This document shows, piece by piece, positions 1 through 9,173 of a DNA stretch of 64,000 nucleotides (positions within the stretch are counted from its first letter, which is position 1; every line of letters begins with the position of its first letter). Origin of the DNA: Tumebacillus amylolyticus. Its GTDB lineage: Bacteria > Bacillota > Bacilli > Tumebacillales > Tumebacillaceae. The stretch spans positions 47,047 through 111,046 of the forward strand of contig NZ_JAEQNB010000009.1 in the NCBI RefSeq assembly GCF_016722965.1, given 5' to 3'. The notes below the pieces were generated by a model. The model was not told the DNA's origin. It made no database searches and saw nothing but the letters and a program-made list of their open reading frames with translations. The position numbers and the translations under genes are program-made.

Positions 1-225
1 GGCTTCCGAGCCTTTCGACGTCGTGTAGCTGAAATAGAGGTTCAACCGACTGAACCCGCGCTTGACGATGTCTCCGCTCGATGCCCATTTGTTCGGATAG
101 TTGCTATAATCCATCGACATGGCTTTGAAGGAAAAAGGCACATCCGCCGCCGTCGTTCGTTTCGCCGGCAACGCGATCATGACGAGCAAACAAAGTACGC
201 ATAGAAGCGATGTCATCCTGCGCAT
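1..225 (-). CDS. Secreted protein of unknown function, 5' end only
   Basis: The minus strand opens with a good ribosome binding site (GGAGGTGGG) 6 bases before an ATG at 225, and the frame stays open for 75 codons to the window edge, so the C-terminus is missing. The first 26 residues are a typical signal peptide: MRRM, a hydrophobic core rich in Leu/Cys/Val, then a small-residue site near TTAAD. The visible mature part (DVPFSFKAMSMDYSNYP onward, with RLNLYFSYT) looks beta-rich but I do not recognise the family. It is divergent from the cyclo-ligase gene at 328. Confidence is for an exported protein gene, not for any function. Confidence 0.7.
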   Translation of the reverse strand, partial: MRRMTSLLCVLCLLVMIALPAKRTTAADVPFSFKAMSMDYSNYPNKWASSGDIVKRGFSRLNLYFSYTTSKGSEA

Positions 226-291
226 GTCTTCCCACCTCCATTTCGTAGTGTGAGATTGGAGAGAGGGATTCAAGCGGGGTAAATCGTTCCA

Positions 292-300
292 TGCTATCAT
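292..300 (+). promoter_or_regulatory. Candidate extended -10 promoter for the cyclo-ligase gene
   Basis: TGCTATCAT is an extended -10 element (TGn plus TATCAT, one mismatch to TATAAT) about 28 bases before the start codon at 328. No convincing -35 hexamer is present at 16-18 bases. Confidence 0.4.
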
Positions 301-327
301 GAGAGACAAAACGAGAGGAGGAAGCCC

Positions 328-900
328 ATGAACCCCCTTGAGAAAAAAGCGCTTCGTCGCCAACTGCTCGACGCGCGCCTCGCCTTATCCGCGGAAGTCC
401 GTGCGAACTACGACAACCAAATTCTCGCGCACCTCATCACGCTTCCCCAAGTCCAAGGAGCCCAAACGATCCTGCTCTACCTCGACTTCCGATCCGAAGT
501 GAGTTCACACGGCCTCATCGAATGGGCCGTCGCCCAAGGCAAGACCGTCTGCGCCCCGGTCACGGTTGTCGCAGAACGACGCCTGATTCCCGTGCGTCTG
601 CGTTCTGCGGAGGATGTGATCCTCGGAGCTTACGACATCCGAGAACCGGCGAATCAAGCGGACGTCGTCGATCTCGAAACCATCGACCTCGTCGTGCTCC
701 CCGGCGTCGGTTTCGACCGCAGTGGCGGCCGCTTGGGATACGGCGGCGGGTATTACGACCGCTTCCTGCCGAGGTTGAAACATCAAGTCCCGAAGATCGC
801 CGTCGCCTACGAACTCCAAGTCCTGCCCGAAGTCCCGCTCGAACCCCATGACACGAAACTCGACGTCCTCGTCACAGAAGCAGGAATTTGGGAAGCCTAG
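328..900 (+). CDS. 5-formyltetrahydrofolate cyclo-ligase
   Basis: A 190-residue protein of the MTHFS / YqgN family, which uses ATP to convert 5-formyl-THF to 5,10-methenyl-THF in cytosolic one-carbon metabolism. The family signature near the C-terminus is clear: LPGVGFD followed by GGRLGYGGGYYDRFL, the ATP and folate binding loop. The N-terminal KALRRQLLDAR helix and the LYLDFRSEV segment also match, and the length is normal. The start ATG is preceded by GAGGAGG at a good distance. It is a single-gene unit: a divergent secreted-protein gene lies upstream and a convergent GGDEF gene downstream. The activity supplies folate cofactors used by PurN and PurH, encoded later in the window, but nothing in the sequence shows co-regulation. 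Confidence 0.93.
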   Translation: MNPLEKKALRRQLLDARLALSAEVRANYDNQILAHLITLPQVQGAQTILLYLDFRSEVSSHGLIEWAVAQGKTVCAPVTVVAERRLIPVRLRSAEDVILGAYDIREPANQADVVDLETIDLVVLPGVGFDRSGGRLGYGGGYYDRFLPRLKHQVPKIAVAYELQVLPEVPLEPHDTKLDVLVTEAGIWEA

Positions 901-920
901 ATCCTAAGAAGCCACTACAT

Positions 921-960
921 AAAAAAAGCGCGAGCCCACTCTCGTGGCCCTCGCGCTCTC
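921..960 (-). terminator. Intrinsic terminator of the GGDEF gene
   Basis: Read on the minus strand, an AGCGCGAG/CTCGCGCT stem is followed directly by seven T, just after the GGDEF stop codon at 961. It may also help end the convergent cyclo-ligase transcript. Confidence 0.8.
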
Positions 961-2124
961 TCAGGAATGCACCTCGCACCGCTCCATCCCTTCCGCATAC
1001 ACCACCGTCCGGTTTTTCCCGGAGCGTTTGGCGGCGTACATGGCTTGGTCGGCGCGGTCGATGAGTTGCTGGTGGTTGTTGCAAGACTCGGGGAACGACG
1101 ACACCCCGACGCTGACGGAGACGTTCAACAACTCGCCTGTCGGAATCGGCACGCGAAGTTTCTCAATCTCCAGTCGAAACGTCTCTGCCGCTTCAAACCC
1201 GGCTTGCAAGTCCGACTCCGGCAGCAGCACCGCCAATTCCTCACCGCCGACTCGGCAGGGGACCCAATACGTCCCTTTGCTCACGAGCAACATCTGCGCC
1301 GCGATCTTGCGCAACACGTCGTCGCCGACGAGATGCCCGTACGTATCATTGACGAGCTTGAAATTGTCGATATCGAACAGCACCAACGCAACCGGCTTGC
1401 CGTGTTGCTTGGCTTTCTCCGTCTCCACGACGATTCGCGTATGGAAGTAGTTGTGGTTGTGCAACTTTGTCAATTGATCCAAGACCGCCATCTGATGCAA
1501 GTCGAACGCATACTCCGCCACTTCGCGGTTCATCGACTCCATCTCGCGTTGCAGACGGTCTTTCTCCTCCGAGGCGAGCCGTTCCCGTTCCGCCGTCAAC
1601 TGACGCTGAAACTCGATGAACGACAACATCGGAAACACCGTGGACACCGCAAAAAACATCACGGCCCGAAACACCAGATCCCGCCACGAAATCGTCCCCG
1701 GCGCAAGCAAGAGCGTCAACAAATACAACCCGTTCACAGCGGTCGTAAACGACACATTGACCACTTTCGACCACCGATGCGCGAAGGCCGCCATCGCCAT
1801 CGTCAGAAAATAATAGTAGTACAGATCGCTGTCCAAGCCTCCGTTGGCATACACCATCGCAGAGACCATCAGCAGATCAACCACGACGGTCGAATACCAA
1901 AACGGCCATCGCTTCTCCCAACGATTGTACCCAAACGCCATCACCAGCGACGTTACGATATAATAGAGAAACCCACCCAACATCATGGGATTGCGGACAT
2001 ACAGCAACAGCAGCAGCGCGAAAAAGGACCGTGACGTGACCAAAAATGCTTCATAATTGGTCAGGAATCGAAGGATAGGCAACACGGTGAGGACGACCCC
2101 TTTCCAAAATGCGTCAAAAGGCAT
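961..2124 (-). CDS. Membrane-bound GGDEF protein, probable diguanylate cyclase
   Basis: A GGDEF-domain protein predicted to make cyclic di-GMP. The N-terminal ~170 residues contain about six hydrophobic segments (sensor membrane module, no known MASE type assigned), followed by a short coiled coil (QLTAERERLASEEKDRLQ) and the GGDEF domain. Key motifs are DxLTKLHNHNYF, LFDIDNFKLVNDTYGH and the active-site loop RVGGEELAVLLPE. The loop is GGEEL rather than GGDEF/GGEEF; acidic catalytic positions are kept. No RxxD inhibitory site is seen five residues upstream. The start is uncertain: the open frame reaches 2241, which would overlap the divergent mobA. ATG 2124 is used here; GTG at 2085 has a better ribosome binding site (GGAAAGGGG). 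Confidence 0.88.
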   Translation of the reverse strand: MPFDAFWKGVVLTVLPILRFLTNYEAFLVTSRSFFALLLLLYVRNPMMLGGFLYYIVTSLVMAFGYNRWEKRWPFWYSTVVVDLLMVSAMVYANGGLDSDLYYYYFLTMAMAAFAHRWSKVVNVSFTTAVNGLYLLTLLLAPGTISWRDLVFRAVMFFAVSTVFPMLSFIEFQRQLTAERERLASEEKDRLQREMESMNREVAEYAFDLHQMAVLDQLTKLHNHNYFHTRIVVETEKAKQHGKPVALVLFDIDNFKLVNDTYGHLVGDDVLRKIAAQMLLVSKGTYWVPCRVGGEELAVLLPESDLQAGFEAAETFRLEIEKLRVPIPTGELLNVSVSVGVSSFPESCNNHQQLIDRADQAMYAAKRSGKNRTVVYAEGMERCEVHS

Positions 2125-2216
2125 GCCGACTGGCTTTACAGATAGTAGTAGTGTAGCATAGGCTTCAAATATATGACAGTAGTCCCAGAGAGGAAATTTA
2201 CAAATATGTACCTGAC

Positions 2217-2867
2217 ATGAACAAGTTAAATGAACCCTCAATCACAAGAGGTGTCTTTTTATTGGGCGGTCGATCAAAGCGCATGGGGGTCTCCAAGCAG
2301 TGGCTTCCTTTTGCGAACCGTCCCTTGTTGTTGCATTCTTATGATAGACTGAGGACGGTATGCCAAGAAGTCGTCGCCGTGACGAACGACGTGCAAGACC
2401 AACAGCGCGTGCAGGACTTGGGACTCAGGGCGGTGCGGGACTTTTTTCCCGATCAAGGTCCGTTGGCCGGTTTGCACGCCGGATTGCAAGGTCTGGAGGA
2501 GCACCAAACGGCGGTCTTGCTGGGGTGTGATCTTCCTTTTTTGCGCAGGCAGGTTCTTCAAGACCTGATTCACGAATTGGAGAGAGACCCGGAACTGGAT
2601 GCCGTGGTACCCTGTGAAGGGGGAGACGGACATCTGTACCCGGTTTGTGCCGTGTACCGAGCTCGTGTGCGGCAGGTTGCAGAAGAACATTTACGGCGGG
2701 GCGAGAATGCGATGCGCCGCTTTTTGGCAGAAATCCGTGTGTTGTACATACCGACGGAGCGGTGGGCGGCGTGCTCACCTCATCCGTTTTTTAACATGAA
2801 CACGCCTGAGGACTATGAAGAGGCGTGTATCTTATGGAAGAGAGAAGGATTTGGAGATCATGAGTGA
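2217..2867 (+). CDS. mobA: Molybdenum cofactor guanylyltransferase MobA
   Basis: A 216-residue nucleotidyltransferase that attaches GMP from GTP to molybdopterin, giving the bis-MGD form used by formate dehydrogenase and nitrate reductase type enzymes. The NTP-binding loop LLGGRSKRMG, the lysine after it (SKQWLPF), the metal-binding GCDLPFL and the closing FNMNTPEDY all match MobA/IspD-type folds. It is the first gene of an operon with an unknown protein, a molybdopterin-binding protein and mobB; its stop codon overlaps the next start by 8 bases. The ATG at 2217 lacks its own Shine-Dalgarno. A GAGAGG at 2187 fits instead a tiny four-codon frame beginning at 2206 whose TGA overlaps this ATG, suggesting translational coupling. 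Confidence 0.9.
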   Translation: MNKLNEPSITRGVFLLGGRSKRMGVSKQWLPFANRPLLLHSYDRLRTVCQEVVAVTNDVQDQQRVQDLGLRAVRDFFPDQGPLAGLHAGLQGLEEHQTAVLLGCDLPFLRRQVLQDLIHELERDPELDAVVPCEGGDGHLYPVCAVYRARVRQVAEEHLRRGENAMRRFLAEIRVLYIPTERWAACSPHPFFNMNTPEDYEEACILWKREGFGDHE

Positions 2868-3363
2868 ATACTTGTTGGCTTTGGGATACGGCGGCGACCG
2901 GGAAGCGGCGGCTTGGTTTGAATGGAACTTCCGCTGCAAGATCGGGGAGGAGAAAAAAAGCGACAACGCCTCTCGCGATGCGTTTCTGCGCGAATTTATC
3001 GCAGGAACGGAAAACGGTCAGGAGTACGCCATCGTCGCCGAAGACCCGAAAGCGCCGTTCGTGCGCGCCTTCGCTGAATTCGGCAAAGCAGCGCTCAAGG
3101 AGCACCGCGACCTGTTCGTGTTCTACATCCTCGAAGATGCACAGAACCCGAGCAACCGCTTCAAACTCTATTTGAAAGCGGACGATCCCGAAGCGGAACT
3201 GCCGGAGCACCAAATCTATTGCGACGGCTTCGATGTGCCGAGAGCTGCTCTGATGTGGATGCAAGAGCAAGTCGGATGCCGCTTCTACGTCACCGAAGAT
3301 CGTTCCGAAATGATGATCGAATTCCCGTACCAAGGGCCGGAAGAGCTTCCGGTGCTTCAATAA
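2860..3363 (+). CDS. Unrecognised protein in the molybdenum cofactor operon
   Basis: A 167-residue soluble acidic protein that I cannot assign. The start at 2860 is well supported: GGAG lies 5 bases upstream and ATGAGTGA overlaps the mobA stop. There is no signal peptide or membrane segment. Visible features are an N-terminal LALGYGGDREAAAWFEWNF, several WF/FY aromatic pairs, a central FVFYILEDAQNP segment and two cysteines (one in NFRCKIG, one in IYCDGFD, a third in VGCRFYV) too scattered for an obvious metal site. Its tight position between mobA and the molybdopterin-binding gene argues for a role with molybdoenzymes, for example as a dedicated chaperone, but this is only guilt by association. 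Confidence 0.75.
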   Translation: MSEYLLALGYGGDREAAAWFEWNFRCKIGEEKKSDNASRDAFLREFIAGTENGQEYAIVAEDPKAPFVRAFAEFGKAALKEHRDLFVFYILEDAQNPSNRFKLYLKADDPEAELPEHQIYCDGFDVPRAALMWMQEQVGCRFYVTEDRSEMMIEFPYQGPEELPVLQ

Positions 3364-3378
3364 GAGGGGGCGTTCTCT

Positions 3379-4353
3379 GTGAAAAAGGAAGTCCGCGTCG
3401 AAGACGCGATCGGGATGCGACTTGCGCACGATCTCACCCGCATCGTACCGGGAGTCTTCAAAGGACGTGCCTTCACCAAGGGCCACATCATCCGCGAAGA
3501 GGACATTCCCGAACTGCTCAAAATCGGCAAAGAACACATCTACGTATTGGAACTCTCCGACGGCGAACTGCATGAAGACGACGCCGCGCTGCGCATGGCG
3601 GCCGTTTTGGGCGGGGAGAACATGACGTATGAAGACCCGCATGAAGGCAAAGTCGTGCTGAAATCCGCGATCCAAGGCTTGCTGAAAGTCGACGTGAAGC
3701 GTCTCATGCAAATCAATTTGATCGACGAAATCGCCGTAGTCTCTCGAAAAAACAATACGGTCCTCGAACCGGGCGACAAGATTTGCGGATTGCGTGCCAT
3801 TCCGTTGACGGTCGCTTCTGAAAAAGTAGAGGCTGTCGAAAAAATTGCGCGGGAAATGAATGTGTTGACCGTCAAAGAGTTCAAGTCTCTGAAAGTCGGC
3901 GTCGTGACGACAGGGTCTGAAGTGTTGAAAGGCCGGATTCAAGATAAGTTCGGCCCCGTCGTGCGTGCCAAGTTGGAGAAGTTCGGCTCGTCCGTGATCG
4001 AGCAAAAAATCGTCGGCGACGCCGTCGAGGACATTCGAACGGCGATTGAAGAGTTTCATGCGAACGGCGCGGACATGGTAATCTGCACCGGCGGGATGTC
4101 GGTGGACCCTGACGACCGAACTCCCGGCGCGATCAAAGCGGCGGCAACGCAAGTCGTTTCGTACGGGATGCCGGTTTTGCCGGGTTCGATGATGATGTTG
4201 GCGTACCGCGAAGGGATGCCGATCTTCGGACTGCCGGGCTGTGTGATTTTTGACGACTTCACTTCGTTTGACATGCTGCTCCCCCGCGTCCTCGCAGGCG
4301 AAATCGTCACTCGCGCCGAAATCGCCGAACTCGGCCACGGCGGACTGCTCTAG
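3379..4353 (+). CDS. Molybdopterin-binding MoeA/MogA-like protein
   Basis: A 324-residue protein whose C-terminal half (about residues 170-310) is a MoCF-binding domain: VGVVTTGSEVLKGRIQDKF, then VICTGGMSVDPDDRTPGAI, the conserved molybdopterin-binding turn, and FGLPGCVIFD near the end. The N-terminal half starts with KVRVEDAIGMRLAHDLTRI-like MoeA sequence and an HIIREEDIPELLKIGK segment. It is shorter than true MoeA (about 400 residues) and matches the shorter stand-alone molybdopterin-binding proteins of Firmicutes; molybdate insertion or cofactor delivery are both possible. The start is GTG at 3379 behind AAGAGGGGG. It sits in the operon 15 bases after the unknown gene and 4 bases before mobB. 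Confidence 0.87.
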   Translation: MKKEVRVEDAIGMRLAHDLTRIVPGVFKGRAFTKGHIIREEDIPELLKIGKEHIYVLELSDGELHEDDAALRMAAVLGGENMTYEDPHEGKVVLKSAIQGLLKVDVKRLMQINLIDEIAVVSRKNNTVLEPGDKICGLRAIPLTVASEKVEAVEKIAREMNVLTVKEFKSLKVGVVTTGSEVLKGRIQDKFGPVVRAKLEKFGSSVIEQKIVGDAVEDIRTAIEEFHANGADMVICTGGMSVDPDDRTPGAIKAAATQVVSYGMPVLPGSMMMLAYREGMPIFGLPGCVIFDDFTSFDMLLPRVLAGEIVTRAEIAELGHGGLL

Positions 4354-4357
4354 TTCG

Positions 4358-4879
4358 ATGAGAGTTCCTGCATTTGCGGTGGTCGGCTACAAAAACACAG
4401 GCAAAACCACGTTGGTTTCGCGTCTCGTCGCTCGTCTGACTCAACTCGGCTACCGAGTGGGAACTTGCAAGCACGACGGCTCCCACGACTTGCGACTCGA
4501 TGCGGAGGGCACCGACTCTGCGAAACACCGCCAAGCGGGGGCCGAGGTTGTGTTGGTCGCCGGGCGGGAGCAGGCGTTTTTGCAAAGGTCTTATGAAGTC
4601 GAGCCGACGCTTGAGGAGTGGCTTCTGCAACTCTCCGACCCGGCGTTGCATCTCGATGTCATCGTCGTGGAGGGTTGGAAACACTCCGACTTGCCCAAAA
4701 TCGTCCTGCTTGGACCGGAGAATCTTGAACACTTGTCGAACGTTCTGGCCTATGCTGTCGAATCCGGTCGGCTCCCGATTGCGGAGGGAGAGACAGGGGT
4801 GTATGATAGAGAGGATGTTGAAGGTCTGATCCATATGATCCTGGCGCAGGTTCTGCGAAACCGACCGCCGTCCAACTAA
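4358..4879 (+). CDS. mobB: Molybdopterin-guanine dinucleotide biosynthesis adaptor MobB
   Basis: A 173-residue GTP-binding protein with Walker A motif VVGYKNTGKTTLV at the very N-terminus, KHDGSHDLRLDAEGTDSAKHRQAGA (the conserved MobB KHD..D..G.DS.RH.AGA signature, here split in text) and the Walker B-like VIVVEGWKHSDLPKI. MobB assists MobA in making or loading the guanine dinucleotide cofactor. The open frame extends upstream to 4250 inside the preceding gene, but the P-loop position fixes ATG 4358 as the natural start, 4 bases after the preceding stop. Only a weak ribosome site is present, so coupling to the upstream gene is likely. tatA follows after 27 bases. Confidence 0.92.
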   Translation: MRVPAFAVVGYKNTGKTTLVSRLVARLTQLGYRVGTCKHDGSHDLRLDAEGTDSAKHRQAGAEVVLVAGREQAFLQRSYEVEPTLEEWLLQLSDPALHLDVIVVEGWKHSDLPKIVLLGPENLEHLSNVLAYAVESGRLPIAEGETGVYDREDVEGLIHMILAQVLRNRPPSN

Positions 4880-4906
4880 TTACGCACCCTGGAGGGACAC
4901 TATCGC

Positions 4907-5167
4907 ATGTTTTCCAACATTGGTTTTCCGGGCCTGATCCTGATCCTCGTCCTCGCCCTGATCATCTTTGGCCCGAACAAGCTGCCGGAAATCGGCAAAG
5001 CGTTCGGCAAAACGCTCAAGGAATTCAAGTCCGCGACCAAAGGTCTGACCGAGGACGATGACGACGACGTCAAAGCCCCGAAGCAAATCGAACTCACCAA
5101 AACCGAACAAGTCCAAGCTCCGCAACACGTCCCGTCCGACGCGGCACCGAAAGCGGAATCCAAGTAA
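4907..5167 (+). CDS. tatA: Sec-independent translocase protein TatA
   Basis: An 86-residue TatA/TatE family protein that forms the Tat export pore. It has one N-terminal membrane helix (residues ~5-21), the hinge [10 protein letters not shown], an amphipathic helix ([17 protein letters not shown]) and a charged, disordered tail with a DDDDD run. GGAGGG lies 13 bases upstream of the ATG. It follows mobB in the same direction with no terminator between, and tatC follows, giving a minimal TatAC system as in Bacillus. The location behind cofactor genes fits the fact that folded molybdoenzymes are classic Tat substrates. Confidence 0.95.
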   Translation: MFSNIGFPGLILILVLALIIFGPNKLPEIGKAFGKTLKEFKSATKGLTEDDDDDVKAPKQIELTKTEQVQAPQHVPSDAAPKAESK

Positions 5168-5211
5168 CATCCGAATCGCTCCCCTTTCTGGGTTAAGGAG
5201 TGAATGACCCG

Positions 5212-5973
5212 TTGAGTCAAGAGGAACAACCGTTAGTCAGCCACCTGTCGGAGTTGCGCAAACGAATCATCTGGGTGTTGGTCATTTTCTTGATCAACTT
5301 GATCATCACGTTCGTTTTTGTCGACCCGATCTATAACTTCTTGGTCAACGACGCCAACCGTCTCTTCCCGGAGATGGGACCGATCAAGTTGACCGTTCTC
5401 GGCCCCGGCGAGATTCTCAAAGTCTACTTCACCGTCGCCGGCATGGCGGCCATCGGGCTGACGCTTCCGTTTTTGCTGTATCATGTTTGGAAGTTCATCT
5501 CGCCGGCGCTGGAGGAGCGGGAAGCGAAAGTTGCGTTCCGCTACATTCCGCTGGTGTTGGGCATGTTTCTGGCCGGGATTAGCTTCGGGTATTTCCTCGT
5601 GTTCCCGCTTCTGTACAAGTTCTTGTATGAGCTTGGTTCTTCGCGGTTCACGATCAGTTATACGGCGAGCAACTACTTCTCGTTCTTGAACATGATGGTC
5701 GTGCCGTTCGGGTTGATTTTCGAGATGCCGGTTGCGGTGATGTTCTTGAGCCGCATCGGGATTCTCGCCCCGCAAACGCTCGTCAAAGTGCGCAAGTACG
5801 CCTACTTCGTCATGGTCATCATCGCCTCGATGATCTCCCCGCCGGAGCTGACGTCGCACTTGGCGGTGGCCACGCCGATGATCTTGCTGTATGAAATTTC
5901 GATTGTGATTTCCAAATGGTCGTGGCGCAAGCGTCAGGCCATGCTGGCCGAGCAAGCCGCGCAGTTTGAGTAA
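5212..5973 (+). CDS. tatC: Sec-independent translocase protein TatC
   Basis: The twin-arginine signal receptor of the Tat translocase, about 253 residues with six membrane segments. The start region SHLSELRKRIIW and the first periplasmic loop FLLYHVWKFISPALEEREAK are diagnostic for TatC, as is the LVFPLLYKFLYEL segment. The frame could begin at GTG 5200, but that codon overlaps the AAGGAG ribosome site (5195-5200); TTG at 5212 is at a usable distance and gives MSQEEQPLVSHL, the usual TatC N-terminus. The gene is followed by a clear terminator that ends the moco-tat operon. Confidence 0.95.
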   Translation: MSQEEQPLVSHLSELRKRIIWVLVIFLINLIITFVFVDPIYNFLVNDANRLFPEMGPIKLTVLGPGEILKVYFTVAGMAAIGLTLPFLLYHVWKFISPALEEREAKVAFRYIPLVLGMFLAGISFGYFLVFPLLYKFLYELGSSRFTISYTASNYFSFLNMMVVPFGLIFEMPVAVMFLSRIGILAPQTLVKVRKYAYFVMVIIASMISPPELTSHLAVATPMILLYEISIVISKWSWRKRQAMLAEQAAQFE

Positions 5974-5993
5974 CAGGAGTAACAGCGAGAGTG

Positions 5994-6030
5994 AACAGCC
6001 TTTTTTCCGCAGGGAGAAAAGGCTGTTTTT
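5994..6030 (+). terminator. Intrinsic terminator after tatC
   Basis: The arms AACAGCCTTTT and AAAAGGCTGTT pair around a short loop and end in a T run. This closes the mobA-tatC unit. Confidence 0.85.
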
Positions 6031-6071
6031 GTGAAGAGCAACATACGTTTGAGGGAGAAGGAGGGAGCACG

Positions 6072-6836
6072 TTGAGCGACAAATCGAACGACCAACTGAT
6101 TCGCGAACTGGAGACCGTTCTGCACCAACTCCGCGAAGGCCAGACGGAAGCATCTGCCGCCATCGCCGCCGACCTTCTGCAAGGCCTCTCCATTCCGAAC
6201 TTCAAGAAGCCGAAACTGGGGCTTCGCAAGCGCGTCAAGCGTTTTGTGTTTCGCAGTGTGTTGACGTTGTTGGCGCTCGGCCTCATCGGGGGCGGGGTGT
6301 ATGCGTACTTCGCCAAGGAGAACAAACCGACGATCTCATCCTTCGTCACCGGCGTGCAAGGCATGGCGCAGCTCGCCACGGCAGAAGCGTATGTGATGAC
6401 GACGATCGAGGGCCAAGACAACAAACTGTTCGGCATGGACATCTCGGCCGACATCCCCGGCACCAAGCGCCATTACATGATCATCGTTCCGGCGAAGATC
6501 ACGTCCGGCGTGGACCTCAAAGCCGTAAGCGACTCCGACATCCAACTCGACGACGGCGCGAAAACTGTCGAGATCACCCTGCCGCATGCGCAGATTCTCG
6601 ACGACGCCATCCAGATGAACGACGTCAAAGTCTACACCGAGGAGGGCCTCCTGCGAGCGGGCTACACCGCCAAGGAGGGCGTGGACTTGATCGCCCAGGC
6701 ATCCGTCAAGGAACGCCTCAACCAGCAAGCCAAGGACGCCGGTCTGATCAAGACCGCCGAAGACAACGCCACCCAAGCGCTGCAGAAACTGTACGACCAA
6801 TTCGGCTATCATGTGATCGTTACGTACCGCGACTAG
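6072..6836 (+). CDS. DUF4230 family membrane-anchored protein
   Basis: A 254-residue protein with a cytosolic N-terminal region (about 55 residues, helical), one membrane segment (VLTLLALGLIGGGVYAYF) and an extracytoplasmic alpha/beta domain. The pattern of the outer domain, with KLFGMDISADIPGTKRHYMI, VEITLPHAQILD and the closing NATQALQKLYDQFGYHVIVTY, matches DUF4230 proteins, whose function is unknown. The start is TTG 6072, chosen because GGAGGGAG precedes it at 5 bases; the longer frame from 5991 would begin inside the tatC terminator. It is flanked by terminators on both sides, so it is probably transcribed alone. Confidence 0.8.
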   Translation: MSDKSNDQLIRELETVLHQLREGQTEASAAIAADLLQGLSIPNFKKPKLGLRKRVKRFVFRSVLTLLALGLIGGGVYAYFAKENKPTISSFVTGVQGMAQLATAEAYVMTTIEGQDNKLFGMDISADIPGTKRHYMIIVPAKITSGVDLKAVSDSDIQLDDGAKTVEITLPHAQILDDAIQMNDVKVYTEEGLLRAGYTAKEGVDLIAQASVKERLNQQAKDAGLIKTAEDNATQALQKLYDQFGYHVIVTYRD

Positions 6837-6848
6837 CATAGGTTTCAG

Positions 6849-6888
6849 AAAAAAGGGCAAGGTCCGCGAGCGGGCCTTGTCCTTTTTT
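6849..6888 (+). terminator. Intrinsic terminator after the DUF4230 gene
   Basis: AAGGGCAAGG pairs with CCTTGTCCTT around a GC-rich loop, followed by six T. Confidence 0.85.
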
Positions 6889-7035
6889 GTCAGAGGATTT
6901 GTGGAAAATTCGTTCTCATTCGCGAAAGTCTCTCATAGATAAGAGAGGGGACAACCCGTATAATGAGCAGTGTCCGGGGAGACGCTGTATAGCTGTGTGA
7001 CAAAAAAAGTTTACAAATTTTTTTGCCTGAGGCTC

Positions 7036-7064
7036 TTGCAAAGAAATTCATGTTTGACTATCAT
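7036..7064 (+). promoter_or_regulatory. Sigma-A promoter of groESL
   Basis: TTGCAA (7036-7041), 17 bases, TATCAT (7059-7064). Transcription would start near 7071, which places the CIRCE element in the 5' untranslated region as in other Bacillales. An alternative TTGACT at 7054 has no good -10. Confidence 0.7.
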
Positions 7065-7075
7065 AGGAAATGGAA

Positions 7076-7102
7076 TTAGCACTCTCGTCTGACGAGTGCT
7101 AA
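7076..7102 (+). promoter_or_regulatory. CIRCE operator (HrcA binding site)
   Basis: A perfect match to the consensus: TTAGCACTC, 9 bases, GAGTGCTAA. HrcA repressor binds this inverted repeat and GroEL feeds back on HrcA. hrcA itself is not in the window. Confidence 0.97.
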
Positions 7103-7129
7103 CAAAACGTTCTCAAGGAGGTTTTTTTC

Positions 7130-7414
7130 ATGATTAAGCCGATCGGTGACCGTGTTGTCATCAAAGTTGTAGAACGTGAGGAGAAAACCGCATCCGGGCT
7201 GTTCCTGCCGGACACCGCGAAGGAAAAGCCGCAAGAAGGCGAAATCATCGCAGTTGGCACCGGTAAGGTTGTAGGCAACGCCGTTCTCCCGTTGGAACTC
7301 AACGTTGGCGACCGCGTCATCTACTCCAAGTATGCAGGTACCGAGCTGAAGTACGATGGCGTCGAATACCTCATCTTGCGTGAAGCCGATATCCTCGCAG
7401 TTGTAGAACGCTAA
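7130..7414 (+). CDS. groES: Co-chaperonin GroES
   Basis: The 94-residue lid of the GroEL chaperonin. The sequence starts [13 protein letters not shown], has the mobile loop region [17 protein letters not shown] and the conserved [13 protein letters not shown], all at normal positions and normal length. AAGGAGG lies 9 bases before the ATG. It is the first gene of the CIRCE-controlled heat shock operon and groEL follows after 76 bases. Confidence 0.98.
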   Translation: MIKPIGDRVVIKVVEREEKTASGLFLPDTAKEKPQEGEIIAVGTGKVVGNAVLPLELNVGDRVIYSKYAGTELKYDGVEYLILREADILAVVER

Positions 7415-7445
7415 ATTTTTCGCACCACCGACATAGAACACCTGA

Positions 7446-9125
<1,680 letters not shown>

Positions 9126-9138
9126 GCCGTTCTGTTAC

Positions 9139-9173
9139 GAAAAAAAACCCTCCATCGCGGAGGGTTTTTTTTT
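9139..9173. terminator. Bidirectional terminator between groEL and the efflux gene
   Basis: AAAAAAACCCTCC and GGAGGGTTTTTTTTT form a short stem with an A run on one side and a T run on the other. It serves groEL on the plus strand and the convergent MFS gene on the minus strand. Confidence 0.88.

Noticed and set aside
2791..4338. 515-codon open frame on the minus strand
   Set aside because: It is antisense to the molybdenum cofactor genes, rich in Arg/His/Asp as expected from the reverse of GC-rich codons, and has no ribosome site or recognisable motif.
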